Counted from the stretch's first letter, positions 46,996-55,879 are shown. The stretch: DNA of 64,000 nucleotides from Roseococcus sp. SYP-B2431 (GCF_004336745.1 NZ_SJXD01000011.1:186001-250000), one strand, 5' to 3'. Notes: generated by a model not told the origin, from the sequence alone. Program-made: numbers and translations.

Positions 46996-48936
46996 GTGAA
47001 CACTTACCATGCCGAACGTGACGCCATGACCATCGAGCTCGAAGACATCGGCAGCAACCCCGCGCCGCGCGCCACCATCAGCGAGATCATCGAGGCGCGC
47101 TTCTCCCGCCGGGGACCGCTGCTCGGGGCGCTGGCCGCCGGTGTGGCCGGCACGGCCGGGGCGCAGGTGCCCATGCAGGGTGGCCCCTCCACGCTGACCT
47201 TCCCGGAGCTCAGCCACCAGCTCGCCCAGACCGACGCCGTGGCCGAGGGGCATGAGAAACACGTCGTGATCCGCTGGGGCGACCCCGTGCTGCCCGGCGC
47301 GCCGGAATTCGACCCGCGCAACGTCACCGCCGCCGCGCAGGCCATGCAGTTCGGCTACAACAACGACTACATCGCCGTGCTCCCGCCCGAGCGCGGAGGC
47401 ACGATCGGCGCGCGCGCGATCCTCTGGGCCAATCACGAATACACCAACACCAACCTGATGTTTCCCGGCATGGGCACCGGCCGCGAGGCCCGCGCCCGCG
47501 TCACGGCCGCGCAGGTCGAGGCCGAGCTGATGGCCCATGGCGGCAGCATCGTGGAGCTGGAGCGGGTCGACGGCCGCTGGAAGCCGGCCGCCGCGCCGCG
47601 CCTCAACCGCCGCATCACAGGCGTCACGCCCATGACCGTCTCCGGCCCCGCGGCCGGCCATCCGCGGATGCGCACCAGCGAGGACGCGTCCGGCGCGCGG
47701 GTGCTCGGCATGCTGAACAACTGCGCCGGCGGCACCACGCCCTGGGGCACGATCCTCACCTGCGAGGAGAACTTCAACGTCTATTTCGGCGGCGAGCTGG
47801 CCAACTCCGCGCAGGCGGAGAGCCACCGCCGCTACGGGATCGTGGCGAGCCCCGGCTATGGCTGGCACCGCCACGTCGCGCGCTTCGACCGCTCGCGCGA
47901 GCCCAACGAGGCCAACCGCTTCGGCTGGGTGGTCGAGATCGACCCCTACGATCCGGCCAGCACGCCCATCAAGCGCACGGCCCTCGGCCGCGTGAAGCAC
48001 GAGGGCGCGACCCATGCGATCGCGCCCGACGGCCGCGTCGTGATCTACATGGGCGACGACGAGCGCTTCGACTACGTCTACCGCTTCGTCACCGCGCGGC
48101 CCTGGGACCCGCAGGACCTCGCGGTCAATCGCGACCTGCTGGACGAGGGCGTGCTCAGCGTCGCGAGGTTCGAGGCCGACGGCACCATGCGCTGGCTGCC
48201 GCTCGTCCACGGCCAGGGCCCGCTGACCGAGGCCAACGGCTTCCACAGCCAGGCCGACGTCCTCATCGAGACGCGCCGCGCGGCCGACGTGCTGGAGGCC
48301 ACGCCCATGGACCGGCCCGAGGATGTCGAGGCCAACCCGGTCACGGGCATGGTCTATGTCATGCTGACCAACAACGCCTCTCGCACGCCGGAGCGCGTGG
48401 ACGCGGCAAACCCGCGCGCCCGCAACGACCACGGCCATGTGGTCGAGATCATCCCGCCCGGCGCCGAGGGACGCCGCGACCACGCGGCGGAGAGCATGCG
48501 CTGGAGCCTCTTCCTGCGCGCCGGCAAGCCCGGCCTCGATGCCGGCGCCGCCTATCATCGCGCGACGAGCGACCAGGGCTGGCTCTCCTGCCCGGACAAC
48601 TGCGCCTTCGACAGCAAGGGCCGCATCTGGATCGCGACGGACGGCGCGCCGGCGGCGGCCGGCGTGGCGGATGGGATCTATGCCGCCGACACCGCGGGGC
48701 CAGGCCGGGCGCTGACGCGGCTTTTCTACCAGGCGCCCGCTGGCGCCGAGGTCTGCGGGCCCTTCATCCTTCCGGACGACAGCGCGCTGTTCCTGGCGAT
48801 CCAGCATCCGGGCGAGGAGCCGGGCAGCACCTTCGAGAATCCGTCGACCCGCTGGCCGGATTTCGCGGAAGGCATGCCGCCGCGGCCTGCGGTGGTCGTG
48901 ATCACCAGGGCGGGGGGCGGCGCGGTGGGGAGTTGA
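46996..48936 (+). CDS. phoX: PhoX-family alkaline phosphatase
   Basis: A 646-residue exported phosphatase. The N-terminus has a Tat motif (ARFSRRGPLLGALAAGVAGT), as in characterised PhoX, which folds with Fe and Ca before export. Core motifs GTILTCEENFNVYFGG (metal-ligand Cys and Glu), GWVVEIDPYDP and SPDNCAFDSKGRIWIATDG are seen. It would release phosphate from esters in the periplasm. GTG start with GGTGGGAG upstream; a second start at the ATG 11 codons in is possible. No Pho box was recognised upstream. Confidence 0.9.
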   Translation: MNTYHAERDAMTIELEDIGSNPAPRATISEIIEARFSRRGPLLGALAAGVAGTAGAQVPMQGGPSTLTFPELSHQLAQTDAVAEGHEKHVVIRWGDPVLPGAPEFDPRNVTAAAQAMQFGYNNDYIAVLPPERGGTIGARAILWANHEYTNTNLMFPGMGTGREARARVTAAQVEAELMAHGGSIVELERVDGRWKPAAAPRLNRRITGVTPMTVSGPAAGHPRMRTSEDASGARVLGMLNNCAGGTTPWGTILTCEENFNVYFGGELANSAQAESHRRYGIVASPGYGWHRHVARFDRSREPNEANRFGWVVEIDPYDPASTPIKRTALGRVKHEGATHAIAPDGRVVIYMGDDERFDYVYRFVTARPWDPQDLAVNRDLLDEGVLSVARFEADGTMRWLPLVHGQGPLTEANGFHSQADVLIETRRAADVLEATPMDRPEDVEANPVTGMVYVMLTNNASRTPERVDAANPRARNDHGHVVEIIPPGAEGRRDHAAESMRWSLFLRAGKPGLDAGAAYHRATSDQGWLSCPDNCAFDSKGRIWIATDGAPAAAGVADGIYAADTAGPGRALTRLFYQAPAGAEVCGPFILPDDSALFLAIQHPGEEPGSTFENPSTRWPDFAEGMPPRPAVVVITRAGGGAVGS

Positions 48937-49031
48937 AGGGCGAAAGGCGGCGGAAACTCCGCCTCTGTCATGAGAACAAACCACGAAAAATCCGCTTGCG
49001 TTCTTTGAATGTTCGCGTTTAGATCGCTCCC

Positions 49032-49199
49032 ATGAGCACGACCCTTTCCTCCTGCGACGACCTCCGCATCCCGCCGATGCCGCGGACAATCCGCATCGCC
49101 GCGCGGCCACGCGCCTCGACCCTGCCGATGCAGCTCGCCGCCGCGGCCGCCACGGGATTCATTCTGGCCTGGGTGCTGACGCGCTTCGCGATCGGCTGA
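49032..49199 (+). CDS. Small single-span membrane protein (55 residues)
   Basis: Reads MSTTLSSCDDLRIPPMPRTI at the start, a basic middle (RIAARPRAS), then a helix MQLAAAAATGFILAWVLTRF near the C-terminus. Preceded by an AT-rich stretch 48975-49024 that probably holds its promoter (TTGCGT, 17 bases, TTAGAT at 49018-49023); this would leave almost no leader, so it may be nearly leaderless. No family recognised. Confidence 0.55.
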   Translation: MSTTLSSCDDLRIPPMPRTIRIAARPRASTLPMQLAAAAATGFILAWVLTRFAIG

Positions 49200-49244
49200 T
49201 CGGCGGCGATGGACCGGGGCCTCGCCGCGTGCTGCATTTGCGGC

Positions 49245-49511
49245 ATGAGGCCTGCGCCGATCCTGATCCTGCTGGCCGCATCGATGCTGCCGGGCTGCGG
49301 CTTCTATTCCCGCTCGCCCGGGCAGCAGGTGACGGCGCCGGACCCGACCCTCTACCCCGCGCCGGCCGCGGGCCTGGGCCGCTACATTCCCTGGGCCTCG
49401 GGCTGGATCGACGCGCCGCCCATGACGGTCGGCGGGCCGCTGCGGATCAGTCGGCCAGGTCGATCCACACCGGGGCGTGATCCGATGGGCTCTCTTCCGA
49501 CCGGGCCGTGA
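49245..49511 (+). CDS. Small lipoprotein of unknown function
   Basis: An 88-residue protein with signal peptide RPAPILILLAASMLPGC; lipobox LPGC puts the lipid on Cys18. The mature part is short and Pro/Gly-rich (DPTLYPAPAAGLGRYIPWAS). Its last 65 bases overlap the 3' end of xth on the other strand. No family recognised. A start 12 codons earlier is less likely since it would spoil the signal peptide. Confidence 0.6.
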   Translation: MRPAPILILLAASMLPGCGFYSRSPGQQVTAPDPTLYPAPAAGLGRYIPWASGWIDAPPMTVGGPLRISRPGRSTPGRDPMGSLPTGP

Positions 49512-50211
49512 GGTCCACGCCGCAGGTCAGCAGCCGCTCGGCGAGCTCCGCCGAGAGCAGGGCATGGTCGATGCGCAGCCCCCGGTTCTGCTCGAAGGCC
49601 GAGCCGTAGTCCCAATAAGTGAAGGGCGCGTCCTTCGGATGCAGCGCCAGCAGCGCGTCGGTCAGGCCGAGATGCGTCAGCGCCCGCCAGCGCGCGCGCG
49701 ATTCCGGATGCACCAGCGCATCGGTCGGCGGCAGCGCGCCGGGCGAGAGGTCGTGATCCGTGGGGCAGACATTGTAGTCGCCGAGGATGACCAGCGGCTC
49801 GAAGCCGTCGAGCTGCGAGGCAGCCCAGTGGCGCAGCCGGTCCATCCAGCGCCACTTGTAGGCCATGCCCTCCTCGCCGCCGCTATTGCCGTTCGGGAGG
49901 TAGATGCCGGCCGCGACGATCCCGTCCTTCCGGACGGCGATGAAGCGCGCCTGGCTGTCGTCCTCCTCGCCGGGCAGGGCCTCTGCGACCACCTCGAAGT
50001 CCCCGCGCCCGACCACGGCGACGCCGTTGCGCCCGCCATGCTGGCCGATGGCCCTGAGGCTGTAGCCCTCGGCCTCGAGCGCGGGGAACTCCTCGTCCTT
50101 GCACTTGGTCTCCTGCAGGAAGACCAGGTCGGGCTCATGCCGCGCCAGGAATCGGCCGAGATGCGGCATCCGGCGGCGGATGGAGTTCACGTTGAAGGTG
50201 GCGAGGCGCAT
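49447..50211 (-). CDS. xth: Exodeoxyribonuclease III
   Basis: A 254-residue AP endonuclease/3'-exonuclease of base excision repair. Begins MRLATFNVNSIRRRMPHLGR; catalytic segments FLQETKCKDEEFP, LGDYNVCPTDHDLSP and SEESPSDHAPVWIDL carry the metal-binding Glu, the Asp/Asn pair and the final Asp/His. The frame is open 12 codons further upstream without similarity. Single gene. Confidence 0.95.
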   Translation of the reverse strand: MRLATFNVNSIRRRMPHLGRFLARHEPDLVFLQETKCKDEEFPALEAEGYSLRAIGQHGGRNGVAVVGRGDFEVVAEALPGEEDDSQARFIAVRKDGIVAAGIYLPNGNSGGEEGMAYKWRWMDRLRHWAASQLDGFEPLVILGDYNVCPTDHDLSPGALPPTDALVHPESRARWRALTHLGLTDALLALHPKDAPFTYWDYGSAFEQNRGLRIDHALLSAELAERLLTCGVDLTARSEESPSDHAPVWIDLAD

Positions 50212-50331
50212 GGGCCCTGTTGTGGCGGGAGGGCAGGCCTGCGGCAAGCCGGCATGGCCGCGGGGCAGGGAAAACCTTCAACGCGCGTCAGGGCGTCCGA
50301 GGTTCCCGCCCGGGATCCGCGGGCCTGGAAA

Positions 50332-50679
50332 TCACACCGCGAAGCTGACCCCGCAGCCGCAGCCGCTCGTCGCCTGTGGATTGCGCACCACGAAATGCGA
50401 GCCGATCAGCGCGTCGTGCCAGTCCAGCTCCGACCCCGCCAGGAAATCGAGCGAGACCCCGTCCACGAAGACGCGGATTCCCTCGACGGCGACCACGAGG
50501 TCGTCCTCCGAGGGTTTGTCCTCGAGATCGAAGCCGTATTGCAGCCCCGAGCAGCCGCCCGCTGAGACGCTCACGCGCAGCCCCGCTCCCGCGCGGCCCT
50601 GCCGTCCGGCGATGGCGGCGATCTCCTCCGCGGCGCGGGGGGTGACGTGGAAGGCGCGGATCTGGTTGCCGTCGGGCAT
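50332..50679 (-). CDS. A-type iron-sulfur carrier protein (IscA/ErpA)
   Basis: A 115-residue carrier. The three conserved cysteines are visible: GGCSGLQYGFDLED and the C-terminal SGCGCGVSF. It accepts a 2Fe-2S or 4Fe-4S cluster and delivers it to apoproteins. No isc or suf genes adjoin; it is divergent from dgt, a pairing common in alphaproteobacteria and consistent with the ErpA-like housekeeping copy. Start taken at 50679 (MPDGNQIRAF). Confidence 0.93.
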   Translation of the reverse strand: MPDGNQIRAFHVTPRAAEEIAAIAGRQGRAGAGLRVSVSAGGCSGLQYGFDLEDKPSEDDLVVAVEGIRVFVDGVSLDFLAGSELDWHDALIGSHFVVRNPQATSGCGCGVSFAV

Positions 50680-50760
50680 GGGCAGGCTCTCCTTGCACCG
50701 CAATGTAGGGCCGCCGCTCCAGGATTTCCACAGACGCCCCGGCCTGATACGCCTGCGCCC

Positions 50761-51936
50761 ATGCCGGAGATCCTCGCCCAGCCTCTGTCACCCACCTCTT
50801 TGGCCCCCTGGGCCGTGACTTCGACGCGCGGCCGCCTCTACCCCGAGCCGGAGGATCCCACGCGCAGCCCCTGGCAGCGCGACCGGGACCGCATCATCCA
50901 CTCCCGCGCCTTCCGCCGCCTCCAGTACAAGACGCAGGTCTTCGTCTTCCACGAGGGCGACCATTTCCGCACCCGTCTGACCCACAGCATCGAGGTCGCA
51001 CAGATTGCCCGCAGCCTGGCGCGCCGGCTGCGACTCGGGGAGGACCTCGCCGAGGCGCTGGCCCTCGCGCATGATCTCGGCCACCCGCCCTTCGGCCATG
51101 CCGGCGAGGAGGCGCTGGACACCGCCATGCGCCCCAAGGGCCGCTTCGACCACAATGCCCAGAGCCTCAAGCACGTGACCCTGCTGGAGCGGCGCTATGC
51201 CGGCTTCGATGGGCTCAACCTGACCTGGGAGACGCTGGAAGGGCTGGCCAAGCACAACGGCCCGGTGCGGCGCCCGGCCTCCTACCTCGTGCAGTACAAC
51301 GAGCGGCACGACCTGGAACTCCCCACCCATGCCAGCGCGGAGGCACAGGTGGCCGCGCTCGCCGACGACATCGCCTACAACAACCACGACCTGGAGGACG
51401 GCATCCGCGCCGGGCTCTTCCGGCTGGAGGAGGTGGCGGAGCTCTCGCTGCCCGGCGGCGCGCTGGCCGAGGCCCGGGCCGCGCATCCGGACATGCCGCC
51501 CGGCCGGGCCGCGCCGGAGATGGTCCGCCGCGTGATCTCGGCGATGGTGAACGACGTGGCGGCCGAATCCGAGCGGCGCATCCGCCTCCTGGCCCCCGCC
51601 TCGGCGCAGGACATCCGGGCGGCGCCGGCGCCGGTCGTGGCCTTCAGCGAGGGGATGGCCCGCGCCAATGCCGATGTCCGCGCCTTCCTGATGGAGCGCA
51701 TGTACCGCCATTTCCGGGTGAACCGCGCGACCCAGAAATCCAAGCGCGCGCTGCAGATGCTCTTCCAGCTCCTGCATGGCGGGCCGCAGATGCTGCCCGA
51801 CGAATGGCGCGCCCGCGCCGGCGAGGCGGGAACGCTCCAGGCCGCCGAGACCGTCTGCGACTACATCGCCGGCATGACCGACCGATTCGCGCTCGAGGAG
51901 TACCGGCGGCTCACCGACCCGCATGTGGGCGGGTGA
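50761..51936 (+). CDS. dgt: Deoxyguanosinetriphosphate triphosphohydrolase-like protein
   Basis: A 391-residue HD-domain hydrolase that splits dNTPs into nucleoside and triphosphate. Metal ligands are in RLTHSIEVAQIARSL, ALAHDLGHPPFGHAGEEAL and LADDIAYNNHDLEDG. The opening RSPWQRDRDRIIHSRAFRRL is typical of the type-2 subfamily found in alphaproteobacteria. Two hairpins follow the stop. Start at 50761 fits the family; upstream codons are antisense to the Fe-S carrier gene. Confidence 0.93.
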   Translation: MPEILAQPLSPTSLAPWAVTSTRGRLYPEPEDPTRSPWQRDRDRIIHSRAFRRLQYKTQVFVFHEGDHFRTRLTHSIEVAQIARSLARRLRLGEDLAEALALAHDLGHPPFGHAGEEALDTAMRPKGRFDHNAQSLKHVTLLERRYAGFDGLNLTWETLEGLAKHNGPVRRPASYLVQYNERHDLELPTHASAEAQVAALADDIAYNNHDLEDGIRAGLFRLEEVAELSLPGGALAEARAAHPDMPPGRAAPEMVRRVISAMVNDVAAESERRIRLLAPASAQDIRAAPAPVVAFSEGMARANADVRAFLMERMYRHFRVNRATQKSKRALQMLFQLLHGGPQMLPDEWRARAGEAGTLQAAETVCDYIAGMTDRFALEEYRRLTDPHVGG

Positions 51937-51970
51937 CGCGATCGGGAGGAACGGATCCCCCTGAAACGCA

Positions 51971-52000
51971 ACAACCCGCGGGCCGATAGCCGCGGGTTGT
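51971..52000. terminator. 11-base hairpin downstream of dgt
   Basis: ACAACCCGCGG (51971-51981) pairs perfectly with CCGCGGGTTGT (51990-52000) across an 8-base loop. It resembles terminators after tRNA genes in alphaproteobacteria. It lies between convergent dgt and the lipoprotein gene. Confidence 0.65.
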
Positions 52001-52016
52001 CGAAGTCCTGGTCGGA

Positions 52017-52041
52017 GCGCCCCTTGCGGGGCGCGCCGTTT
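52017..52041. terminator. Terminator hairpin between dgt and the lipoprotein gene
   Basis: GCGCCCC (52017-52023), loop TTGC, GGGGCGC (52028-52034), followed on the plus strand by GCCGTTTTC. Works as an intrinsic terminator for dgt. It directly abuts the stop of the minus-strand lipoprotein gene. Confidence 0.6.
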
Positions 52042-52548
52042 TCAGCGGGCCGGCTGAACGACGGCCGGCGTGCCGGGCTGCAGCTCGCCAGGGGCCGTCG
52101 GGGCGACGTTGCGCGAGCCGCGACGGCCGGCGACGGTGCCCTGGGGGGCCTGCTGGCCGGGCTGCACGTAGGTGATGGTCGGACGGTTGCCGACGCCCTG
52201 GGTGCCGGTGACGACCGGGATGCCGCCCGGCGCCAGGTTGCCCGTGCCCTGGCCGATATGACCGATGATGGGGCGGCCGTTGTCGGTGCCGATGATGACC
52301 GGCGTGCCGGCCGAGGTCGGCGGGCTGACGCGTGGCCCGAGGGTCACCAGCTGATCGGTGCCGTTGATGTTCATGCGGATCGCGGTGCCCGGCGGAACGC
52401 CCTGGGCGGCGGACGGCGGCGCATAGCCGACGATGCGGCCGGTGTTGTCCAGGAGAGGAAACATCTCCGAGAAACCCGCCCGGCTCGTGTTGCCGGTTTC
52501 GCACGCCGCGAGGGCGAGCATCGCGCCCATCGCGAAAAGCGGCTTCAT
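52042..52548 (-). CDS. Gly/Pro/Thr-rich lipoprotein of unknown function
   Basis: About 168 residues from the ATG at 52548. Signal peptide KPLFAMGAMLALAACETG with lipobox LAAC. The mature protein is strand-rich with many Gly, Pro and Thr (GTPVIIGTDNGRPIIGHIGQ) and has no helix-forming stretch, suggesting an extended or beta-repeat structure. An earlier ATG (52566) would add six residues. No family recognised; it is the only gene on its mRNA. Confidence 0.65.
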   Translation of the reverse strand: MKPLFAMGAMLALAACETGNTSRAGFSEMFPLLDNTGRIVGYAPPSAAQGVPPGTAIRMNINGTDQLVTLGPRVSPPTSAGTPVIIGTDNGRPIIGHIGQGTGNLAPGGIPVVTGTQGVGNRPTITYVQPGQQAPQGTVAGRRGSRNVAPTAPGELQPGTPAVVQPAR

Positions 52549-52804
52549 GTTCGACATTTGTCTCATCTTCCCAAGCCCTGCAACGCTTTCTGGGAGGGGC
52601 GGCCGCAGGATCAGTCCGCCCGTCCTCTGTATCGACCCTCGAACGCTAGCATTAACCTTGCTGCGCCGAATAGCGCAGATTGCCGTTATGAAAGGCCTCT
52701 GCGCCGAGTGATGTGTCTATTATAACGCATGTGTCTTTCTGGGCACAGAGCGAAGCGGTCCCCTCGTTCGGAAGCCGGGCTCCGGGCTCCGGGCTCCGGG
52801 ACGG
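52549..52804. other. 256-base gap with promoter-like box and short tandem repeat
   Basis: Contains, on the minus strand, a perfect TATAAT (52724-52719) that could serve the lipoprotein gene with a 160-base leader, though no good -35 box is in place. An inverted repeat CTGCGC/GCGCAG lies at 52661-52678. At about 52777-52800 the unit GGGCTCC is repeated three times next to the adh stop. No gene is convincing here. Confidence 0.4.
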
Positions 52805-53917
52805 TCAGAACTTCACCACGCTCCGGATGCTCTCGCCGGCATGCATGAGGTCGAAGCCCTCGTTGATCTTCTCGAGGGGCAGGACATGGGTGATGAGCGG
52901 GTCGATCTCGATCTTCCCCTCCATGTACCAGTCCACGATCTTCGGCACGTCGGTCCGGCCGCGCGCGCCGCCGAAGGCGGTGCCGCGCCAGTTCCGCCCG
53001 GTGACGAGCTGGAAGGGACGCGTCGAAATCTCCTGTCCCGAGGCCGCCACGCCGATGATGATCGAGCTGCCCCAGCCGCGATGCGTGCATTCCAGCGCCT
53101 GGCGCATGACGCTGGTGTTGCCGATGCATTCGAAGCTGAAATCCGCCCCGCCGTCGGTGAGGTCCTGGATGGCCTGCACCACCTTGTCGCGCCCGACCTC
53201 GTCCGGGTTCACGAAATGGGTCATGCCGAAGCGCCGGGCCATCTCCTGACGCGCCGGGTTGATGTCCACGCCGACGATCCTGTCCGCGCCCACCAGCCGC
53301 GCGCCCTGGATCACGTTCAGCCCGATCCCGCCCAGTCCGAAGACCGCGACGGTCGCGCCCGGCCAGACCTTCGCCGTGTTGATGACGGCGCCGATGCCCG
53401 TCGTCACGCCGCAGCCGATGTAGCAGATCTTCTCGAAGGGCGCGTCCTCGCGGACCTTGGCCAGGGCGATCTCGGGCAGCACGGTGAAGTTCGCGAAGGT
53501 GGAGCACCCCATGTAGTGCATCACGTCCGTGCCCTCGCAGCGGAAGCGGCTGGTGCCGTCGGGCATCACGCCCTTGCCCTGGGTCGCGCGGATGGCGGTG
53601 CAGAGGTTGCTGCGCTGGCTGAGGCAGGTTTTGCACTGCCGGCATTCCGGCGTGTAGAGCGGGATCACATGGTCGCCGGGCTTCAGCGAGGTCACGCCCT
53701 GGCCGACCTCGCGCACGATGCCCGCGCCCTCATGGCCGAGGACCGCGGGGAAGAGGCCCTCCGGGTCCAGGCCCGACAGCGTATAGGCGTCGGTGTGGCA
53801 GATGCCGGTGGCCATGACCTCGACCAGGACCTCGCCGGCCATGGGGCCGGAGATGTCGACCTCGCCGATGGTGAGGGGCTTGCCGGCCTCGAAGGCGATG
53901 GCGGCGCGAGACTTCAT
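52805..53917 (-). CDS. frmA: S-(hydroxymethyl)glutathione dehydrogenase (class III alcohol dehydrogenase)
   Basis: A 370-residue zinc enzyme that oxidises S-hydroxymethylglutathione (formaldehyde detoxification) and reduces S-nitrosoglutathione. Active-site [24 protein letters not shown] and structural-zinc region [15 protein letters not shown] are present; the NAD fold is [12 protein letters not shown]. Start at 53917 ([15 protein letters not shown]) is the family start. No fghA or regulator adjoins. Confidence 0.94.
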   Translation of the reverse strand: MKSRAAIAFEAGKPLTIGEVDISGPMAGEVLVEVMATGICHTDAYTLSGLDPEGLFPAVLGHEGAGIVREVGQGVTSLKPGDHVIPLYTPECRQCKTCLSQRSNLCTAIRATQGKGVMPDGTSRFRCEGTDVMHYMGCSTFANFTVLPEIALAKVREDAPFEKICYIGCGVTTGIGAVINTAKVWPGATVAVFGLGGIGLNVIQGARLVGADRIVGVDINPARQEMARRFGMTHFVNPDEVGRDKVVQAIQDLTDGGADFSFECIGNTSVMRQALECTHRGWGSSIIIGVAASGQEISTRPFQLVTGRNWRGTAFGGARGRTDVPKIVDWYMEGKIEIDPLITHVLPLEKINEGFDLMHAGESIRSVVKF

Positions 53918-54019
53918 GATCGGGAACCCCAGAATCCAGATCGCCAAACTGTCCGCAAAAGCGCGCCGTCTCAAGGGCCGGTCCCACCCCGCTGGCGAGG
54001 GGGCCGGCCCGGCGGCTCG

Positions 54020-55000
54020 TCAGTCCAGGCGCGCGCCGGCGATGCGCACCATGTCCTGCCAGAGCGGACGCTCGCGCCGGGCGCGCTGCCAGACCGCGTC
54101 CGGCTCCGAGCCGAGCGCGATGGCGCCCGTGCGGAGGAAACGGGCCTTCACCTCCGGGTCGTTGGCGATCTGCTGCATGGCCTGCGACGCCTTCTGGACG
54201 ATCGGCGCCGGCACGCCGGAGGGAAAGGCCATCGCGCACCAGGAATTCACGACGAAATCGGGCACGCCCGCCTCGGCCATGGTCGGGACATTGGGCAGCG
54301 CCGGATGGCGTTCCTCGCCGGTCACCGCGAAGGCGCGCATGCGGCCCTCCTGGATCACGGGGACGTAGCTGGCGAGGTTGTCGATGGCGAAGGTCAGGTC
54401 GCCGGACAGCATGGCCGGGATGATCTGCGCGGCGCCGCGGAAGGGGACGTGCTGGCCGTCGATGCCCTGCCGGTTGCAGAACAGCGCGCCGCAGAGCTGG
54501 GCCGTGGTGCCCACGCCCGGGCTGCCGAAGCTGACGCCCTGGCGGCGCGCCTTCGCCCAGGCGACGAATTCCGCCATGTTGGTGGAGGGCACGTATTGGG
54601 CGGGTGCGACCACCACATTGGGCAGCTGCCAGTGCAGCGAGATCGGCTGGAAGTCCTTGTCCCAGTCAAAGGGCAGGCGGCTGTAGAGGTAGTTGGCGAT
54701 GGACCAGACGCCGAGCGTCAGCGGGCCCAGGGTGTAGCCATCGGGCGTCGACTTCGCGAGCGCCTCTGCGCCGATATTGCCGCCCGCGCCGGGACGGTTC
54801 TCGATCACGAAGGATTGGCCGAGGCGGGTCGACAGCTGCTCGCAGAGAAGGCGGCAGAGCACGTCCGTGCTGCCGCCCGGGGGCCAGGGGACGATCACGC
54901 GCACGGGGCGCTCCGGCCAGCTGGAGGTCTGCGCCTGCGCCGAGGTGACGAGGGCGGGCGCGAAGAGGCTGGCGGCCAGGACGTGGCGGCGGGTGGTCAT
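54020..55000 (-). CDS. Bug-family (TctC) tripartite tricarboxylate binding protein
   Basis: A 326-residue periplasmic binding protein. Signal peptide TTRRHVLAASLFAPALVTSA; mature start WPERPVRVIVPWPPGGSTDV is the Bug hallmark, followed by IENRPGAGGNIGAEALAKST. Such proteins bind carboxylates or amides; no TctA/TctB permease is adjacent, which is normal for this very expanded family. GGAGAAAG precedes the ATG. Confidence 0.93.
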   Translation of the reverse strand: MTTRRHVLAASLFAPALVTSAQAQTSSWPERPVRVIVPWPPGGSTDVLCRLLCEQLSTRLGQSFVIENRPGAGGNIGAEALAKSTPDGYTLGPLTLGVWSIANYLYSRLPFDWDKDFQPISLHWQLPNVVVAPAQYVPSTNMAEFVAWAKARRQGVSFGSPGVGTTAQLCGALFCNRQGIDGQHVPFRGAAQIIPAMLSGDLTFAIDNLASYVPVIQEGRMRAFAVTGEERHPALPNVPTMAEAGVPDFVVNSWCAMAFPSGVPAPIVQKASQAMQQIANDPEVKARFLRTGAIALGSEPDAVWQRARRERPLWQDMVRIAGARLD

Positions 55001-55104
55001 GCTGATTCTTTCTCCGGACGTTTGGTCTTGCCGCGGAGGATGGCGCATCGCGCCGACGAGGGCGAGGGGGGATGGCGGTTCGTTCCGCCGCCATCCCGCT
55101 GGTT

Positions 55105-55602
55105 CTAGGCCGCCTTGGCCATCTCGTTGGCGCCCGAATCGGCCAGCACGGTCAGGTCCTGGTCCGTCTGGCTCTCCTCCTGCAGCGTCTCGTCGAGGAG
55201 GGCGACCGCGTCCTGGTGCCCGAGCACCTGCGCCCAGCGCTTCAGCGTGCCGTAGCGGGTGATCTCGTAATGCTCGACCGCCTGGGCGGAGGCGATGAGG
55301 CCGGCATCGACGGCCGGCGTGCCGGCGTATTCCTCGATGATCTCCTCGCCCTCGGCCACGATGCCCTCGATGGCGTCGCAGGTCTTGCCCTGGGCGCGCT
55401 TGCCGATGATCTCGAAGACCTGCTGCAGGCGCTCGATCTGTCCCTCGGTCTGGGTCTTGTGCTTCTGGAAGGCCGCCTTCAGCTCTTCCGACTGGGCGGC
55501 GCGGGCCATCTTCGGCAGCGTCTTCAGGATCTTGCGCTCGGCGTAGTAGATGTCTTTGAGCGTGTCGTGGAACAGGTCTTCGATCGTCTTGGTCTTGGCC
55601 AT
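55105..55602 (-). CDS. YciE-type ferritin-like stress protein (DUF892)
   Basis: A 165-residue four-helix protein. IEDLFHDTLKDIYYAERKIL, HKTQTEGQIERLQQVFEIIG and AVEHYEITRYGTLKRWAQVL carry the Glu/His metal ligands of the DUF892 family. Homologues are induced by osmotic or general stress. Start at 55602 (MAKTKTIEDLF). An EcfG-type promoter motif lies about 50 bases upstream. Confidence 0.9.
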   Translation of the reverse strand: MAKTKTIEDLFHDTLKDIYYAERKILKTLPKMARAAQSEELKAAFQKHKTQTEGQIERLQQVFEIIGKRAQGKTCDAIEGIVAEGEEIIEEYAGTPAVDAGLIASAQAVEHYEITRYGTLKRWAQVLGHQDAVALLDETLQEESQTDQDLTVLADSGANEMAKAA

Positions 55603-55653
55603 GGGGGTCTCCGTTGTTTCGAGGTCAGAAGCGTCGCGCTCCTCGCCTCCAAC

Positions 55654-55678
55654 AACGCCCGCCTTCAGGCTTCGTTCA
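55654..55678 (-). promoter_or_regulatory. Putative sigma-EcfG promoter of yciE
   Basis: Minus strand TGAAC (55678-55674), 16 bases, CGTT (55657-55654). Same layout as the three motifs at 35.5-37.8 kb; one mismatch to GGAAC. Leader of about 45 bases to the ATG at 55602. Confidence 0.52.
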
Positions 55679-55770
55679 CCGCGGCTGCCACAAATTTGCC
55701 CCGCCGCGGGCCAAGGTCCGCCGCAGCGCGGCGCCAGAAGGGAGCCAGGTGATCTGGAGGCTCCCCGACG

Positions 55771-55854
55771 ATGTTCGCTCGGCTCATGCACAAGTTCCGG
55801 CGCTGGATCGGCTACCGGCCCGAGCGCAGGTACATGCGGGGCTCGGCCCGCTAG
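55771..55854 (+). CDS. Possible 27-residue basic microprotein
   Basis: Reads MFARLMHKFRRWIGYRPERR and then seven more residues; ten Arg/Lys and only one acidic residue. A good SD (GGAGG, 55757-55761) lies 9 bases before the ATG. It occupies the gap between divergently placed yciE and convergent hemF. Could be a real small protein or chance; nothing else in 55679-55879 looks like a gene. Confidence 0.3.
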   Translation: MFARLMHKFRRWIGYRPERRYMRGSAR

Positions 55855-55879
55855 CTTCCAGCCGCCTGCTGCGGGGCTT

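Noticed and set aside
45889-49110. A 1073-codon minus-strand frame opposite the ROK kinase and phoX
   Set aside because: Composition is antisense-like and both plus-strand genes have complete family motifs.
52009-52034. A complete tRNA gene on the minus strand
   Set aside because: Only the 11-base acceptor end matches; the hairpin before it has a 4-base loop and no TTCGAAT-type T-loop.
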